64,000 nucleotides of DNA from contig OY282458.1 of the NCBI GenBank assembly GCA_958296245.1, forward strand, positions 2,422,197 through 2,486,196, written 5' to 3'. Positions 15,726-23,844 of the stretch are shown in pieces; the stretch's first letter is position 1; each line of letters starts with the position of its first letter. The notes below the pieces were generated by a model, which did not search any database, was not told the origin of the DNA, and saw only the letters and a program-made list of their open reading frames with translations. Origin of the DNA: an uncultured Dehalococcoidia bacterium (GTDB lineage: Bacteria > Chloroflexota > Dehalococcoidia > Lucifugimonadales > G958296245). The translations under genes were made by a program, and so were the position numbers.

Positions 15726-16874
15726 TCAGACCAGGGTTGCGAGAACCTCCCTCAACGCCCCGCCGAACTCGCGCTTCTGCCAGCTTCGGACATCAGGACC
15801 ATCAAGCTCGGAATCCAGGCTGCAAGGACGCCGAGCGAGGCGTTCCAAGCTAACGTTCGGCCACAGCAGGGCTGAGCTCAATTGCATGTCCTGACCCAAC
15901 CGGTTGCGCCACGCCTTGAGGCTCTTAAGGCGTGACGCAACCCTCTTCCGCTCCTCCGGCCCCAATACGTCCTCGGCCCTGTTCCGCTTCGGTCGGGCTA
16001 CGGGCCGTGACCTGAGTCCTTTGTCGATAGCCGCTTTCAGGCCTACGTTGGCAGGCCTACGACCGAACCGGCCCAGCCCCTTGACCATAGAGAGGTTGGC
16101 CGCGGGATCGGAAGACAGTTGCAGAAGCGCCGAATTCGGCATCACCTTGAAGGGTGGACGGTCGAGACGGCTGGCCTCCCGTTCGCGGAATTGAAAGAGG
16201 GACCGCAGGATGGCAAGGCCTCTTCCGTCCAGATCGCGGCTGCCCTTGACAGCAAGAAAGGCCCATTCGCGTTCGGGAGGAGTATGCCTTATCCCCTCTA
16301 GGCGTTCGAACTCCTCTTTCGCCCATTCGAGCCTCGACAGATTCCCTAACCGCGCCGACAGTGCTTCGCGTACCTGCAGGAGGTGTAGGACGTCGTCGGA
16401 CGCATACTTCAGCGACTCGTGGCTAAGAGGGCGCTTTGTCCAGTCCGACCGCTGAAGCTTCCGTTGCTTGGTTATCTCCACCCCTCCATGCTCCTTCAGT
16501 ACGGACTGCAGACCCAGCTGCGAGGAGCCGACGAAGGCGGCGGCAATAGCGGTGTCGAACAGGTTGACGACCCGGAATCCCCAATCCCGGTCGAGGCTGC
16601 GGAGGTCGTAGTCAGAGGCATGGAAGACCTTCTCCACCGATCGGTCGGCGAGAAGGCCGCCAAGCGGGCGGACGTCGTCAATCGCCAGCGGGTCTACGAG
16701 GAAGGCGGTTTCCGCTGCTGCCAACTGTACGAGGCAAACGCGCTCGTGATACCTGAAGAACCCGTTCGACTCTATGTCGACGGCGACACGGGAGACCCTC
16801 GACATCCCATCGACGACCTCGGCCAAGCGCGGCGCCCTGTCGACTAGCTCGATCCGGTCCGTTTCAACAGACAT
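15726..16874 (-). CDS. rnd: Ribonuclease D
   Basis: 3'-5' exoribonuclease for tRNA and small RNA 3' maturation, 382 residues, the normal length. The DEDD-type exonuclease residues are present: D33/E35 in VAVDIESNGFF, D90 in FHASDYDLRSL, and Y157/D161 in KYASDDVLHLL. An HRDC-type helical domain follows (about 215-290), with the usual WR(N/E)xxA-like helix replaced by REREASRLDRPPFKVMPN. It is cytosolic. The start at 16874 gives MSVETDRIELVDR. The long plus-strand frames across the neighbouring genes are shadows. Confidence 0.92.
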   Translation of the reverse strand: MSVETDRIELVDRAPRLAEVVDGMSRVSRVAVDIESNGFFRYHERVCLVQLAAAETAFLVDPLAIDDVRPLGGLLADRSVEKVFHASDYDLRSLDRDWGFRVVNLFDTAIAAAFVGSSQLGLQSVLKEHGGVEITKQRKLQRSDWTKRPLSHESLKYASDDVLHLLQVREALSARLGNLSRLEWAKEEFERLEGIRHTPPEREWAFLAVKGSRDLDGRGLAILRSLFQFREREASRLDRPPFKVMPNSALLQLSSDPAANLSMVKGLGRFGRRPANVGLKAAIDKGLRSRPVARPKRNRAEDVLGPEERKRVASRLKSLKAWRNRLGQDMQLSSALLWPNVSLERLARRPCSLDSELDGPDVRSWQKREFGGALREVLATLV

Positions 16875-16949
16875 CCCGATGCTGTGGTCGATTGATCAGA
16901 TTTTCTGAGGATGGCTGCTCCCCGCCCCAGTCATCATGGCGCGTCGTGC

Positions 16950-19178
16950 TCAGGCGCCGTTTCGCCCATTAACGGCCTCGACGATGGAGGCCGGGTTGAT
17001 GGGCAAGTTGGTCATGCGCTTGCCGGTGGCGTGGTATATGGCGTTTGCTGTCGCGGCGACCGGAGGCACGAGGGGAACCTCGGCCACACCCCTGACGCCG
17101 TACGGATGCTGAGGGTTGGCCACCTCCACGATGACCGTGTCGATCATCGGCAGATCCAAGGCCGTGGGCATCCGGTAATCGAGCAGACTGTCGTTGAGCA
17201 TCTGCCCATCGTCGCTCATGAAGTACTCTTCGTTGAGCGCCCACCCGATACCCTGCGCAACCCCGCCCTGCATCTGTCCCTCGACGTAGCCGGGATGCAC
17301 GGCCTTGCCTGCGTCCTGAGCGATGGTGCACCGGAGGATGTCCACTTTGCCCGTCTCCGGGTCCACCTCCACGTCTACTATCGCCGTGGCGAATGCGCTC
17401 CCGGCGCCGGCGGGGTCCATGTTGGCGCGCCCGACCACCGGGCCGCCGGTCTCCGGCAACATGCCCGCGAGCTCCTTGAAGCTCATCCTGAGCTCAGGGT
17501 CCGAGCCATGACGGAACGTCCCGCGCTCCAGTTCCACCTGGTCCGGGGAGGTCTCCCAAAGCAGGGCCGCGCGTTCCAGCATCTGCCGCTTGACGTCCTG
17601 GCCTGCCTCGTAGCAGGCCCAACCCGTCTTGAATGCGGCGCCGCTCCCGCCGGTCATGGACGTGTACCCGATGGACTCGGTGTCGCCGACCTGCGGGCTC
17701 ACGTCCTCGGCGGGGATGCCGAGAACCTCCGCGAACTGCTGTGCAGCCACCGGGCGTGTCCCGCCGATGTCTACCGACCCGATGATGAGGCTAACCGTGC
17801 CGTCGTAGTTGACGTTCGCCGTGGCGCAAGCGGGGCCGGCGCCATTGACCCAGAACCCGGAGGCGACGCCGCGCCCGCGGTTGGCCCCCTCCAGGGGCGT
17901 TCCATAATGGTCGTGGTCCCTAGCCGCCTCAGCAGTCTCGATGCACCCGATCCTCGGGTTGACTTGTCCCGTGCTCCGCCGCGTACCCTCTTTTGCCGCG
18001 TTCATTATCCGGAACTCCAGCTGGTCCATGCCGATCTTCTCGCATATCTCGTCGACCAGCGTTTCGACTGCAAACGAGCCGATAGGCGCGCCGGGGGCGC
18101 GGTACGCCGTCGTCTTCGGCTTGTTCGTCACCACGTCGTAGGCGTCGATGAGCAGGTTATCCAGGTCGTACGGTGTGAACATGCACATCGCCGCGGCGCC
18201 GACGGGGGAGCCGGCGTACCCGCCCGCCTCGAACATCAGGCTCGCCTGACCGGCAGTCAGCTTCCCGTCCTTGGTGACTCCCATCTTAACCTTCATGTAG
18301 GAGCCGGACGTCGGCCCGCTGGCTTCCAACACCTCAGCCCGCGTCATCGTGAGCTTCACGGGGCGGCCGCTCTTCTTGGATAATAGGGCGGCGACCGGCT
18401 CGAGGTATATGGTCGTCTTGCCCCCGAAGCCGCCCCCGATCTCCATCGGGATGACCTTGACCTGCGAAGACGCAATCCCCAATACGGTCGCGGTGTTCTC
18501 GCCGATCTGGAAATGGCCCTGGGAGCTGCACCACAGGGTGATCTTGTCCTCCTCAGCGGCCCACCACGCCGTGGCGGTGTGAGGCTCGATATATCCCTGA
18601 TGCACCGTCTTGGTGCGGAACTCACGCTCCACCACCACGTCGGCTTCCGAGAAGCCCTTGTCGACGTCGCCCAACTTGGATTGGTCGAACGAGGTAACGT
18701 TGCCCTGGTACTCCGGGTGAAGCTGCGGCGCGCCGGGCGCCATCGCCTCCTCGGCGTTGGTGACGGCTGGCAGGACGTCGTATTCCACGTCGATTAGCGA
18801 GAGCGCCTCTTCGGCCCCGTGCTGTGTAGTCGCGGCCACGGCGGCGACCGCGTGACCCTTGAATACCACTTTGCCGGCGGCGAAGATCTTATTGCTCAGG
18901 TGCCTATCCCCGATCTCCCACCCGGCGGTGCTGGTGAGGTCCTCAGACGTGGCGACCGCCTTGACCTCTGGGTGGGCTTCCGCTCGGCTCGTGTCGATCG
19001 AGAGCACGTTGGCGTGCGCGTGAGGGCTGCGGAGTATCTTGCCGTGGAGCAGGCCCGGCGGGCTTATGTCGGCCCCATACTTCGCTTTGCCGGTCACCTT
19101 GTCGTACCCGTCGTGCCGGATCGGGCGCTTCCCTACCACCTCGTATTCGGTTTGAGATAGCACGATGCCTGACGTCAT
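16950..19178 (-). CDS. Molybdopterin-binding large subunit of xanthine dehydrogenase/aldehyde oxidase family
   Basis: Molybdenum hydroxylase catalytic subunit of 742 residues. Residues 1-110 are the a/b hammerhead domain (GYDKVTGKAKYGADI, LRSPHAHA). The molybdopterin-binding part includes GGGFGGKTTIYLEP, YRAPGAP, and GVAQGIGWALNEEYF. The catalytic glutamate is E700 (GVRGVAEVPLVPPVAA). The start at 19178 has GGAGG upstream. Such enzymes normally need an FAD subunit and a [2Fe-2S] subunit, and neither lies beside it. The next gene upstream (19256) is an HbpS/GlcG-like protein with which it may be co-transcribed. The substrate is unknown. Confidence 0.9.
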   Translation of the reverse strand: MTSGIVLSQTEYEVVGKRPIRHDGYDKVTGKAKYGADISPPGLLHGKILRSPHAHANVLSIDTSRAEAHPEVKAVATSEDLTSTAGWEIGDRHLSNKIFAAGKVVFKGHAVAAVAATTQHGAEEALSLIDVEYDVLPAVTNAEEAMAPGAPQLHPEYQGNVTSFDQSKLGDVDKGFSEADVVVEREFRTKTVHQGYIEPHTATAWWAAEEDKITLWCSSQGHFQIGENTATVLGIASSQVKVIPMEIGGGFGGKTTIYLEPVAALLSKKSGRPVKLTMTRAEVLEASGPTSGSYMKVKMGVTKDGKLTAGQASLMFEAGGYAGSPVGAAAMCMFTPYDLDNLLIDAYDVVTNKPKTTAYRAPGAPIGSFAVETLVDEICEKIGMDQLEFRIMNAAKEGTRRSTGQVNPRIGCIETAEAARDHDHYGTPLEGANRGRGVASGFWVNGAGPACATANVNYDGTVSLIIGSVDIGGTRPVAAQQFAEVLGIPAEDVSPQVGDTESIGYTSMTGGSGAAFKTGWACYEAGQDVKRQMLERAALLWETSPDQVELERGTFRHGSDPELRMSFKELAGMLPETGGPVVGRANMDPAGAGSAFATAIVDVEVDPETGKVDILRCTIAQDAGKAVHPGYVEGQMQGGVAQGIGWALNEEYFMSDDGQMLNDSLLDYRMPTALDLPMIDTVIVEVANPQHPYGVRGVAEVPLVPPVAATANAIYHATGKRMTNLPINPASIVEAVNGRNGA

Positions 19179-19255
19179 TTGGCGTCAACCTCCTAAATGG
19201 GTTGTCTGGGAACTGCTCACCGCATTGTACAACATGCCGGGCCGGGGCGAGCGTC

Positions 19256-19669
19256 TCAAGGCCATTGGGCGCCTATAGCCGCGATCCCGGCTCTGGCGCA
19301 CTCCTCGTCCTCCTGGGGAGTCCCGCCGCCCACACCGCAGGCGCCGGCTATCTGGCCGTCTCTCGATATTGGGACTGCCCCCTGACCCATTATGAAACGC
19401 CCCCCGTACTGCAACAGGATGGCCCTAAACGTTGGGCGATCCGCGCGGGCCTCCAGCTCGCCGCTGGGTTGGCCGAAGAAGACGGAGGCCACCGCCTTGC
19501 CGCGGCTGCCCTCCACGCCAAGGATCATAGAGCCGTCCATCCGGTGGGTGGCCAGCAGGTTGGAACCCGAGTCGACCACCGAGACGGATACCCTGATGCC
19601 GAGGTCTTCAGCCTTCGCGATCGCCGCGTCGCATATCTTGATCGCCTCTTCGAGAGTCACGGTAGCCAT
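19256..19669 (-). CDS. HbpS/GlcG-like (DUF336) protein
   Basis: Small protein of 137 residues of the GlcG/HbpS family: VTLEEAIKICDAAIAKAEDLGIRVSVSVVDSGSNLL, then the conserved KAVASVFFGQPS and GGRFIMGQGAVPI, and the Gly-rich IAGACGVGGGTPQEDEECARAGI. Members bind haem or small carboxylates and often sit beside dehydrogenase genes. Here it precedes the orphan molybdenum hydroxylase by 77 bases on the same strand. AGGAGGG lies just before the ATG. Its role as an accessory to that enzyme is inferred only from position. Confidence 0.85.
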   Translation of the reverse strand: MATVTLEEAIKICDAAIAKAEDLGIRVSVSVVDSGSNLLATHRMDGSMILGVEGSRGKAVASVFFGQPSGELEARADRPTFRAILLQYGGRFIMGQGAVPISRDGQIAGACGVGGGTPQEDEECARAGIAAIGAQWP

Positions 19670-19907
19670 AGCCCCCTCCTAGCCTCCGATTCTATCTTTC
19701 CCGGACGTAGCTCTCAACCCGCAGCGGGCCCGCTCGGGGCCTGTGCATCGCGGAAGGGTCCCGTGCGCCGAGGAGATCTTTCCTCGTGTCAACGTGCTGT
19801 TGGTTACGCCAGTAAGCAGTCTCTCACCTCTGGGAAGCTTAGGATGATGGGTTGTCATCTCCAGCTTCATGGAGTTTGGGCGAGCTGCGTGTGTTGAGGA
19901 TACGAGA

Positions 19908-20057
19908 CTGTTCAGCCTCTGTGAGACCCGCAGGGGGAAGTCCAGAGAGGTTCTCCCCTCTGGCAGGAGGCCTGCGGACTGTGCCCCCAGTTACCAAGGG
20001 GCGGGCGGGTGGGGATCAAGAGATATCTGCTTTTTATCGAGGGTACGATTGGAGTTA
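19908..20057 (+). repeat. Family 2 inverted-repeat element, near full length
   Basis: Starts CTGTTCAGCCTCTGTGAG, continues with AGTCCAGAGAGGTTCTCCCC, then CTGTGCCCCCAGTTACCAAG and GGGCGGGCGGGTGGGGATC; the right end is degraded near 20057. With the preceding bases 19670-19907, in which I see no gene, it fills the 470-base gap between the HbpS-like gene and the DUF262 cassette. A small hairpin, CGAGGA...TCCTCG, lies at about 19777-19795. Confidence 0.65.
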
Positions 20058-20063
20058 CAAAGG

Positions 20064-20069
20064 TATAAT
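20064..20069 (+). promoter_or_regulatory. Possible -10 box of the DUF262 cassette
   Basis: A perfect TATAAT lies 72 bases before the DUF262 ATG, just past the right end of the family 2 element. No convincing -35 box lies at 16-18 bases. Confidence 0.35.
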
Positions 20070-20141
20070 GAAATGGTATGATGACGTCTTGAAGTTTGCT
20101 AGGCCGCTTGCGTGATGGGCATGCGCTGAAACGAGGAGCAC

Positions 20142-21239
20142 ATGACGACACCTAACTCTGTGGATCCCGAAGAGATAGAGGGCTTGGAAGACGACCCTGT
20201 CGCTTCTTGGGGTGACTATCCCATAGACACTTTGCTGATCCGGAACGATCAGCGCACAGTGGAAACCGTTCTGGGCCGGATAAAGATGGGGCGTTACGTC
20301 ATGAACCCAGATTTCCAGCGCGACTTCATCTGGGATGAGGGCAAGCAGAGCAAGCTCATCGAGTCGGTGATGATGAGAATACCGCTCCCCGTCTTCTATC
20401 TTGCAGAGGACCCTCAGGGGCGTATGATTGTGGTGGACGGGTTGCAACGGCTGTCCACCTTCGACAGCTTTGTGAATAACGATCTCAGGCTTCGACTTAA
20501 AGACAGGCCAGAACTTCACAGGAAGAGATTCAATGACCTGAACCCTAAGCTCCAAGAGCGCGTTCTGGACTGCAGTCTCATCCTGTACATCATTGACTCG
20601 AAGGTGCCCGATCAGGCTCGGCTGGACATCTTCGAGCGTGTCAACAGCGGCGTACCATTGACGCGGCAGCAGATGCGCAATTCTCTGTACGTGGGCGATG
20701 CTACACGATTCCTCAAGGAAGAATCCAGAACTGACATCTTCTTGCAGGCGACAGGCGGAAGTCTGAGAACTACGACGATGAGGGACCGCGAATTCATCAA
20801 TCGGTTCTGCGCGTTCCAGATACTAAGCCTTGACGAATATAAAAAGGACATGGACGAGTTTCTCGGGGCGAGTTTGCGGAAGATGAACGCCGAAACAGAG
20901 TTACTGCCGTTGTTGTCGGAGCAGTTCAAGGCCACTCTCCACAACAACTTCCATTTGTTCGGCAAGCATGCATTCCGCAAGCATGAGCGAGAACAGAAAG
21001 ATCGCAGTGTACTCAATGCGTCGCTCTGGGACGTCATGTCCACTGGCCTATCACGATACCCACAGGAAATTGTAGAGAAACGCTCCGACGCGTTGAAAGA
21101 GGGATTCTATCAACTACTAGGAGACGAGGAGTTCGCTGATTCGATCACTCGAGGTACTAACAGTGGGGAGCAAGTAAGGTGCCGGTTCCGCATGGCTGGG
21201 GCAATGTTCGAGGAGGTGTTTAGTGCTCACCCGGCTTGA
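20142..21239 (+). CDS. DUF262 domain protein (GmrSD N-terminal-like)
   Basis: Protein of 365 residues with a ParB/Srx-like DUF262 domain: NPDFQRDFIWDEGKQSKLIES (about 55-75), PLPVFYLAED, the nucleotide-handling motif D99-G-L-Q-R103 (GmrS and related proteins usually have DGQQR), and FERVNSGVPLTRQQMRN (164-180). In GmrSD this domain powers modified-DNA cleavage with a DUF1524 nuclease domain; here no DUF1524 HNH signature is visible in the C-terminal 180 residues. ATG 20142 has GAGGAG eight bases upstream. The stop overlaps the next gene by 17 bases, so the three genes are translationally coupled. Base composition is lower in G+C than the neighbours. Confidence 0.88.
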   Translation: MTTPNSVDPEEIEGLEDDPVASWGDYPIDTLLIRNDQRTVETVLGRIKMGRYVMNPDFQRDFIWDEGKQSKLIESVMMRIPLPVFYLAEDPQGRMIVVDGLQRLSTFDSFVNNDLRLRLKDRPELHRKRFNDLNPKLQERVLDCSLILYIIDSKVPDQARLDIFERVNSGVPLTRQQMRNSLYVGDATRFLKEESRTDIFLQATGGSLRTTTMRDREFINRFCAFQILSLDEYKKDMDEFLGASLRKMNAETELLPLLSEQFKATLHNNFHLFGKHAFRKHEREQKDRSVLNASLWDVMSTGLSRYPQEIVEKRSDALKEGFYQLLGDEEFADSITRGTNSGEQVRCRFRMAGAMFEEVFSAHPA

Positions 21240-22365
21240 TCTGCACTCCTTCAAGTGCTTCGCGGTTCTCCGGTTGCCGCTTGCGCCCCTTACACTGCTC
21301 ACGGGCCTCAACGCCTCGGGCAAGTCCTCGGTTCTGCAGGCGCTTGCGCTGTTGCACCAAACTATGCGTGAACGCGAATGGTCAACACGCCTTGGGCTCA
21401 ACGGGTCTGACGTTCGCTTGGGCGCGGCCACTGACGTGGTTGATGATGTCGAAGGCAGCCGCAGTTTTGAGATTGCCTTGCATGATGAAGAGAACGTATG
21501 TGAATGGGTGTTCAGAGGCACACCGCACGAGATGTCAATGGTAGTGCAACGTGTATCAGTCAACGGCCGAACATCCGAGCAGCCCCAGGAGCTACGATAC
21601 CTGATGCCCTCGGATGAGAATAGGTCTGCCACGTCACTGACTCGCCTCGTGCGTGACCTCACTTACATCACCGCGGAACGTATAGCGCCCCAGTCTGTCT
21701 ATGCCCTCGAAGACCCCCACTCCATTAGTGTCGTAGGTCCTCGCGGCGAGCACGCGGCGAGCATTTTGTATTGGGGTAGTGATGAACCCGCGCTAAATGG
21801 ACTCATCCTACCAGGCTCTCCCAATACCCTCTTACGCCAAGTGGAAGAACGAATGCGCACTCTCTTTCCGGGCTGCACGTTGGATCTGCAGCCAGCGCTT
21901 CAATCTAACACCGTAACGTTGGGATTGCGCACGACAGATGCCACGAGGTTCCACAGGCCAGCCAACACAGGATTCGGCCTCACCCAGGTCTTGCCCATCG
22001 TGGTGGCCGCTCTGTCCGCATCCAAAGGCGACATCATCCTGATAGAGAACCCCGAAGTGCATCTCCATCCTGCCGGACAGACCCTAATGGGGCAGTTCAT
22101 GGCAGAGATCGCGAGTGCTGGAATACAGGTGATTTTGGAGACGCACAGCGACCACGTGCTGAACGGCGTCCGCCGCGCGGTCAAGGACGATGCGCTCCCA
22201 GCAGATCAGGTTGGCATCCACTTCTTCAGGCCACGGTCCGAAGAACATCCCCAAGTCCTGAGCCCCACACTGGACGACTCCGGCAACATCGACGACTGGC
22301 CTGAAGGGTTCTTCGATCAGTTCGACAAGGATTCCAGCTACTTCGCCGGATGGGGATGGGATTGA
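21223..22365 (+). CDS. AAA family ATPase of the DUF3696 type
   Basis: SMC/OLD-like ATPase of 380 residues. Walker A G28-LNASGKSS-36 follows LHSFKCF. An ABC-signature-like NTGFGLTQVLPIVVAAL is at 248-264, Walker B and adjacent Glu in DIILIENPEVHLHP (270-283), and the switch histidine in LETHSDHVLNGVRR (305-318). The C-terminal PEGFFDQFDKDSSYF corresponds to the DUF3696 end. No TOPRIM or nuclease domain is present, so the effector must lie in another subunit. GTG 21223 is preceded by AGGAGG and overlaps the DUF262 gene. The stop is one base before the GTG of the third gene. Confidence 0.9.
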   Translation: MLTRLDLHSFKCFAVLRLPLAPLTLLTGLNASGKSSVLQALALLHQTMREREWSTRLGLNGSDVRLGAATDVVDDVEGSRSFEIALHDEENVCEWVFRGTPHEMSMVVQRVSVNGRTSEQPQELRYLMPSDENRSATSLTRLVRDLTYITAERIAPQSVYALEDPHSISVVGPRGEHAASILYWGSDEPALNGLILPGSPNTLLRQVEERMRTLFPGCTLDLQPALQSNTVTLGLRTTDATRFHRPANTGFGLTQVLPIVVAALSASKGDIILIENPEVHLHPAGQTLMGQFMAEIASAGIQVILETHSDHVLNGVRRAVKDDALPADQVGIHFFRPRSEEHPQVLSPTLDDSGNIDDWPEGFFDQFDKDSSYFAGWGWD

Positions 22366-22366
22366 A

Positions 22367-23317
22367 GTGGAGCTGATCTTCAACGACCTCTCCATACATG
22401 GGCAGTTTCACGACTTGGAGGCTTTCCGAGATGCCATTGGCCGCGTGATGACTATCCGGTCGACAGCGCGCAGGTTCGGGATACAATTACAGTGCCACCG
22501 CAACATCGGCAATGCCAAAGTGACGCCCGAATTGACGATGCCCGAGGTGGCCCACTCCTTGGGCAAGGACAAGTGCAGGGTGTTGATGCAGTGGCTGACG
22601 CAGCGCGGCCCCTTCTGGGAAGATGCCAGAGAACATTCCTGCAACGACTGGCTGGAATGCAACGGCGAGATTGTCACCGACTACGCGATAGGCGAGGCAG
22701 CCTATTGCCTCTTCCAGGGTATTGAATGCAGCCTCGTAAGCATGGACCCTTCACGCTGGTTGACGTCATCCTTGACCGTGGTTTGGCGAGAGAACGACAG
22801 ATCGTGTAGCATCACCATCCCCAACTATTGGGATGCCGACACCGTGAAAACCGTCATCGAGGACCGGCCGGTTACCCTCGAATCGTGGAAAGGCCTCGAA
22901 TCTACTGCCCAGAGCCGCTGCCCGGACCTGACGTTTTCGAAGGACAGCTTCAAGCCGCTCGATGGACTCCCCTTCAGTAGAGGTACTGCCGAAGGGCTGT
23001 TGTTTCGTCTCGCCGTCTTGAACAACCTCAAGAATTGCTTTGATGAACAAGGCATGTTCACACCTGAAGGACACCAGCTGTATCAGAAACATTTCACAGG
23101 CGACAAGGCTTGGTTTTCCGACTCATCTGATACAGAGAAGGTTAAATTCAAGGCAGACCTGACGTTCCGGCATCCGACCAATGATGGAGAGTTCTTGCTC
23201 TGCACGTGGCACGGCAAGGTCAAGACGCCTCAGCTACGGGTCCACTTCTCGTGGCCAATACAAGCGAATGAACCGCTGTATGTTGTGTACGTTGGACCGA
23301 AAATCACCAAACGGTGA
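22367..23317 (+). CDS. Unassigned third protein of the DUF262-ATPase cassette
   Basis: Protein of 316 residues starting at GTG 22367, one base after the ATPase stop, so it belongs to the same unit. No signal peptide or membrane segment is seen. The middle contains RGPFWEDAREHSCNDWLECNG and PNYWDADTV. The last 60 residues form a compact, aromatic-rich module (KAWFSDSSDTEKVKFK, FRHP, CTWHGK, LRVHFSW, VYVGPKITKR) whose pattern of alternating strands, basic and His residues recalls RelE/ParE-type toxin folds. That is an inference from pattern only. I have the impression that this C-terminus recurs in other ATPase-linked operons, but cannot verify it here. It is the best candidate for effector or specificity subunit. 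Confidence 0.75.
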   Translation: MELIFNDLSIHGQFHDLEAFRDAIGRVMTIRSTARRFGIQLQCHRNIGNAKVTPELTMPEVAHSLGKDKCRVLMQWLTQRGPFWEDAREHSCNDWLECNGEIVTDYAIGEAAYCLFQGIECSLVSMDPSRWLTSSLTVVWRENDRSCSITIPNYWDADTVKTVIEDRPVTLESWKGLESTAQSRCPDLTFSKDSFKPLDGLPFSRGTAEGLLFRLAVLNNLKNCFDEQGMFTPEGHQLYQKHFTGDKAWFSDSSDTEKVKFKADLTFRHPTNDGEFLLCTWHGKVKTPQLRVHFSWPIQANEPLYVVYVGPKITKR

Positions 23318-23365
23318 ACGCCAATCACGTTGAATGCGGTTGAATACTGGCAGGACAATCACATC

Positions 23366-23725
23366 TTATTGAGCGAGTACCTTGATGAGGTAATCGGTGT
23401 CCCAGCCAGCCCTCTTGAGCCTGGCAGCGATGCCTCCCTTTGACGTGGTCTCTGCCTGATGAGGTTGAGATCCATGCGTCGCAGGGTCGCCAGGTTCTCG
23501 TGAGAGTTGCCCGTTCTCACCCTGCTGGCATCCTCATGGGAAGGCGACGTCGAGTACCCAGTGGACCGAGTTCTCAATGCCCCAGTGACCTCGGATGGCT
23601 TCGAGCAGGGCTCTTGGCATGGTTGGGCAGGCCGGAGACGTAGAAGCGAGACTCCACAGACTTGGCGCCATCAACGATTGCCGCACGAGGGATGCCGATG
23701 GTCTGTCTAAGCTCGGCTTCTGTAT
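23366..23725 (-). pseudogene. Decayed ISAs1-family transposase, C-terminal part
   Basis: On the minus strand, conceptual translation across several frames gives IRGHWGIENSVHWVLDVAF, then EDASRVRTGNSHENLATLRR, then GWDTDYLIKVLAQ and a stop at 23368-23366. These are the C-terminal signatures of ISAs1/H-repeat DDE transposases. At least three frame breaks (near 23400, 23535 and 23605) and loss of the N-terminal catalytic region make it non-functional. It lies directly downstream of the DUF262-ATPase cassette. The rest of the 527-base gap (23318-23365 and 23726-23844) holds only the small reading frame before argJ. Confidence 0.8.
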
Positions 23726-23759
23726 GTTATACTCGCGCCTGTTCGAGGCTGGAGGCGGT

Positions 23760-23840
23760 ATGTACGAAGCGGATGGGGTCCGCGGGGGCTGTTGGCCGGA
23801 TTCCAGCTGGTCGACGGTGACCGCACCGGAGCGCGCATAG
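23760..23840 (+). CDS. Possible 26-residue leader peptide upstream of argJ
   Basis: ATG 23760 is preceded at good distance by GGAGG (CTGGAGGCGGT), the strongest ribosome site in this gap, and by TGT-TATACT at 23728-23733 as an extended -10. It reads MYEADGVRGGCWPDSSWSTV and six more residues to a TAG. That stop is four bases before the argJ ATG, which has only a poor site of its own. The arrangement suggests translational coupling. The peptide has two or three Arg codons but no Arg run, so classical attenuation is not evident. Confidence 0.35.
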   Translation: MYEADGVRGGCWPDSSWSTVTAPERA

Positions 23841-23844
23841 GCAA

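Noticed and set aside
14555-15853. A 432-residue plus-strand open frame
   Set aside because: Antisense to the FAD oxidoreductase and RNase D end; His/Arg-rich composition typical of shadow frames.
16911-18383. A 490-residue plus-strand open frame
   Set aside because: It is antisense to the molybdenum-hydroxylase gene, which carries family motifs throughout; high G+C leaves long shadow frames.
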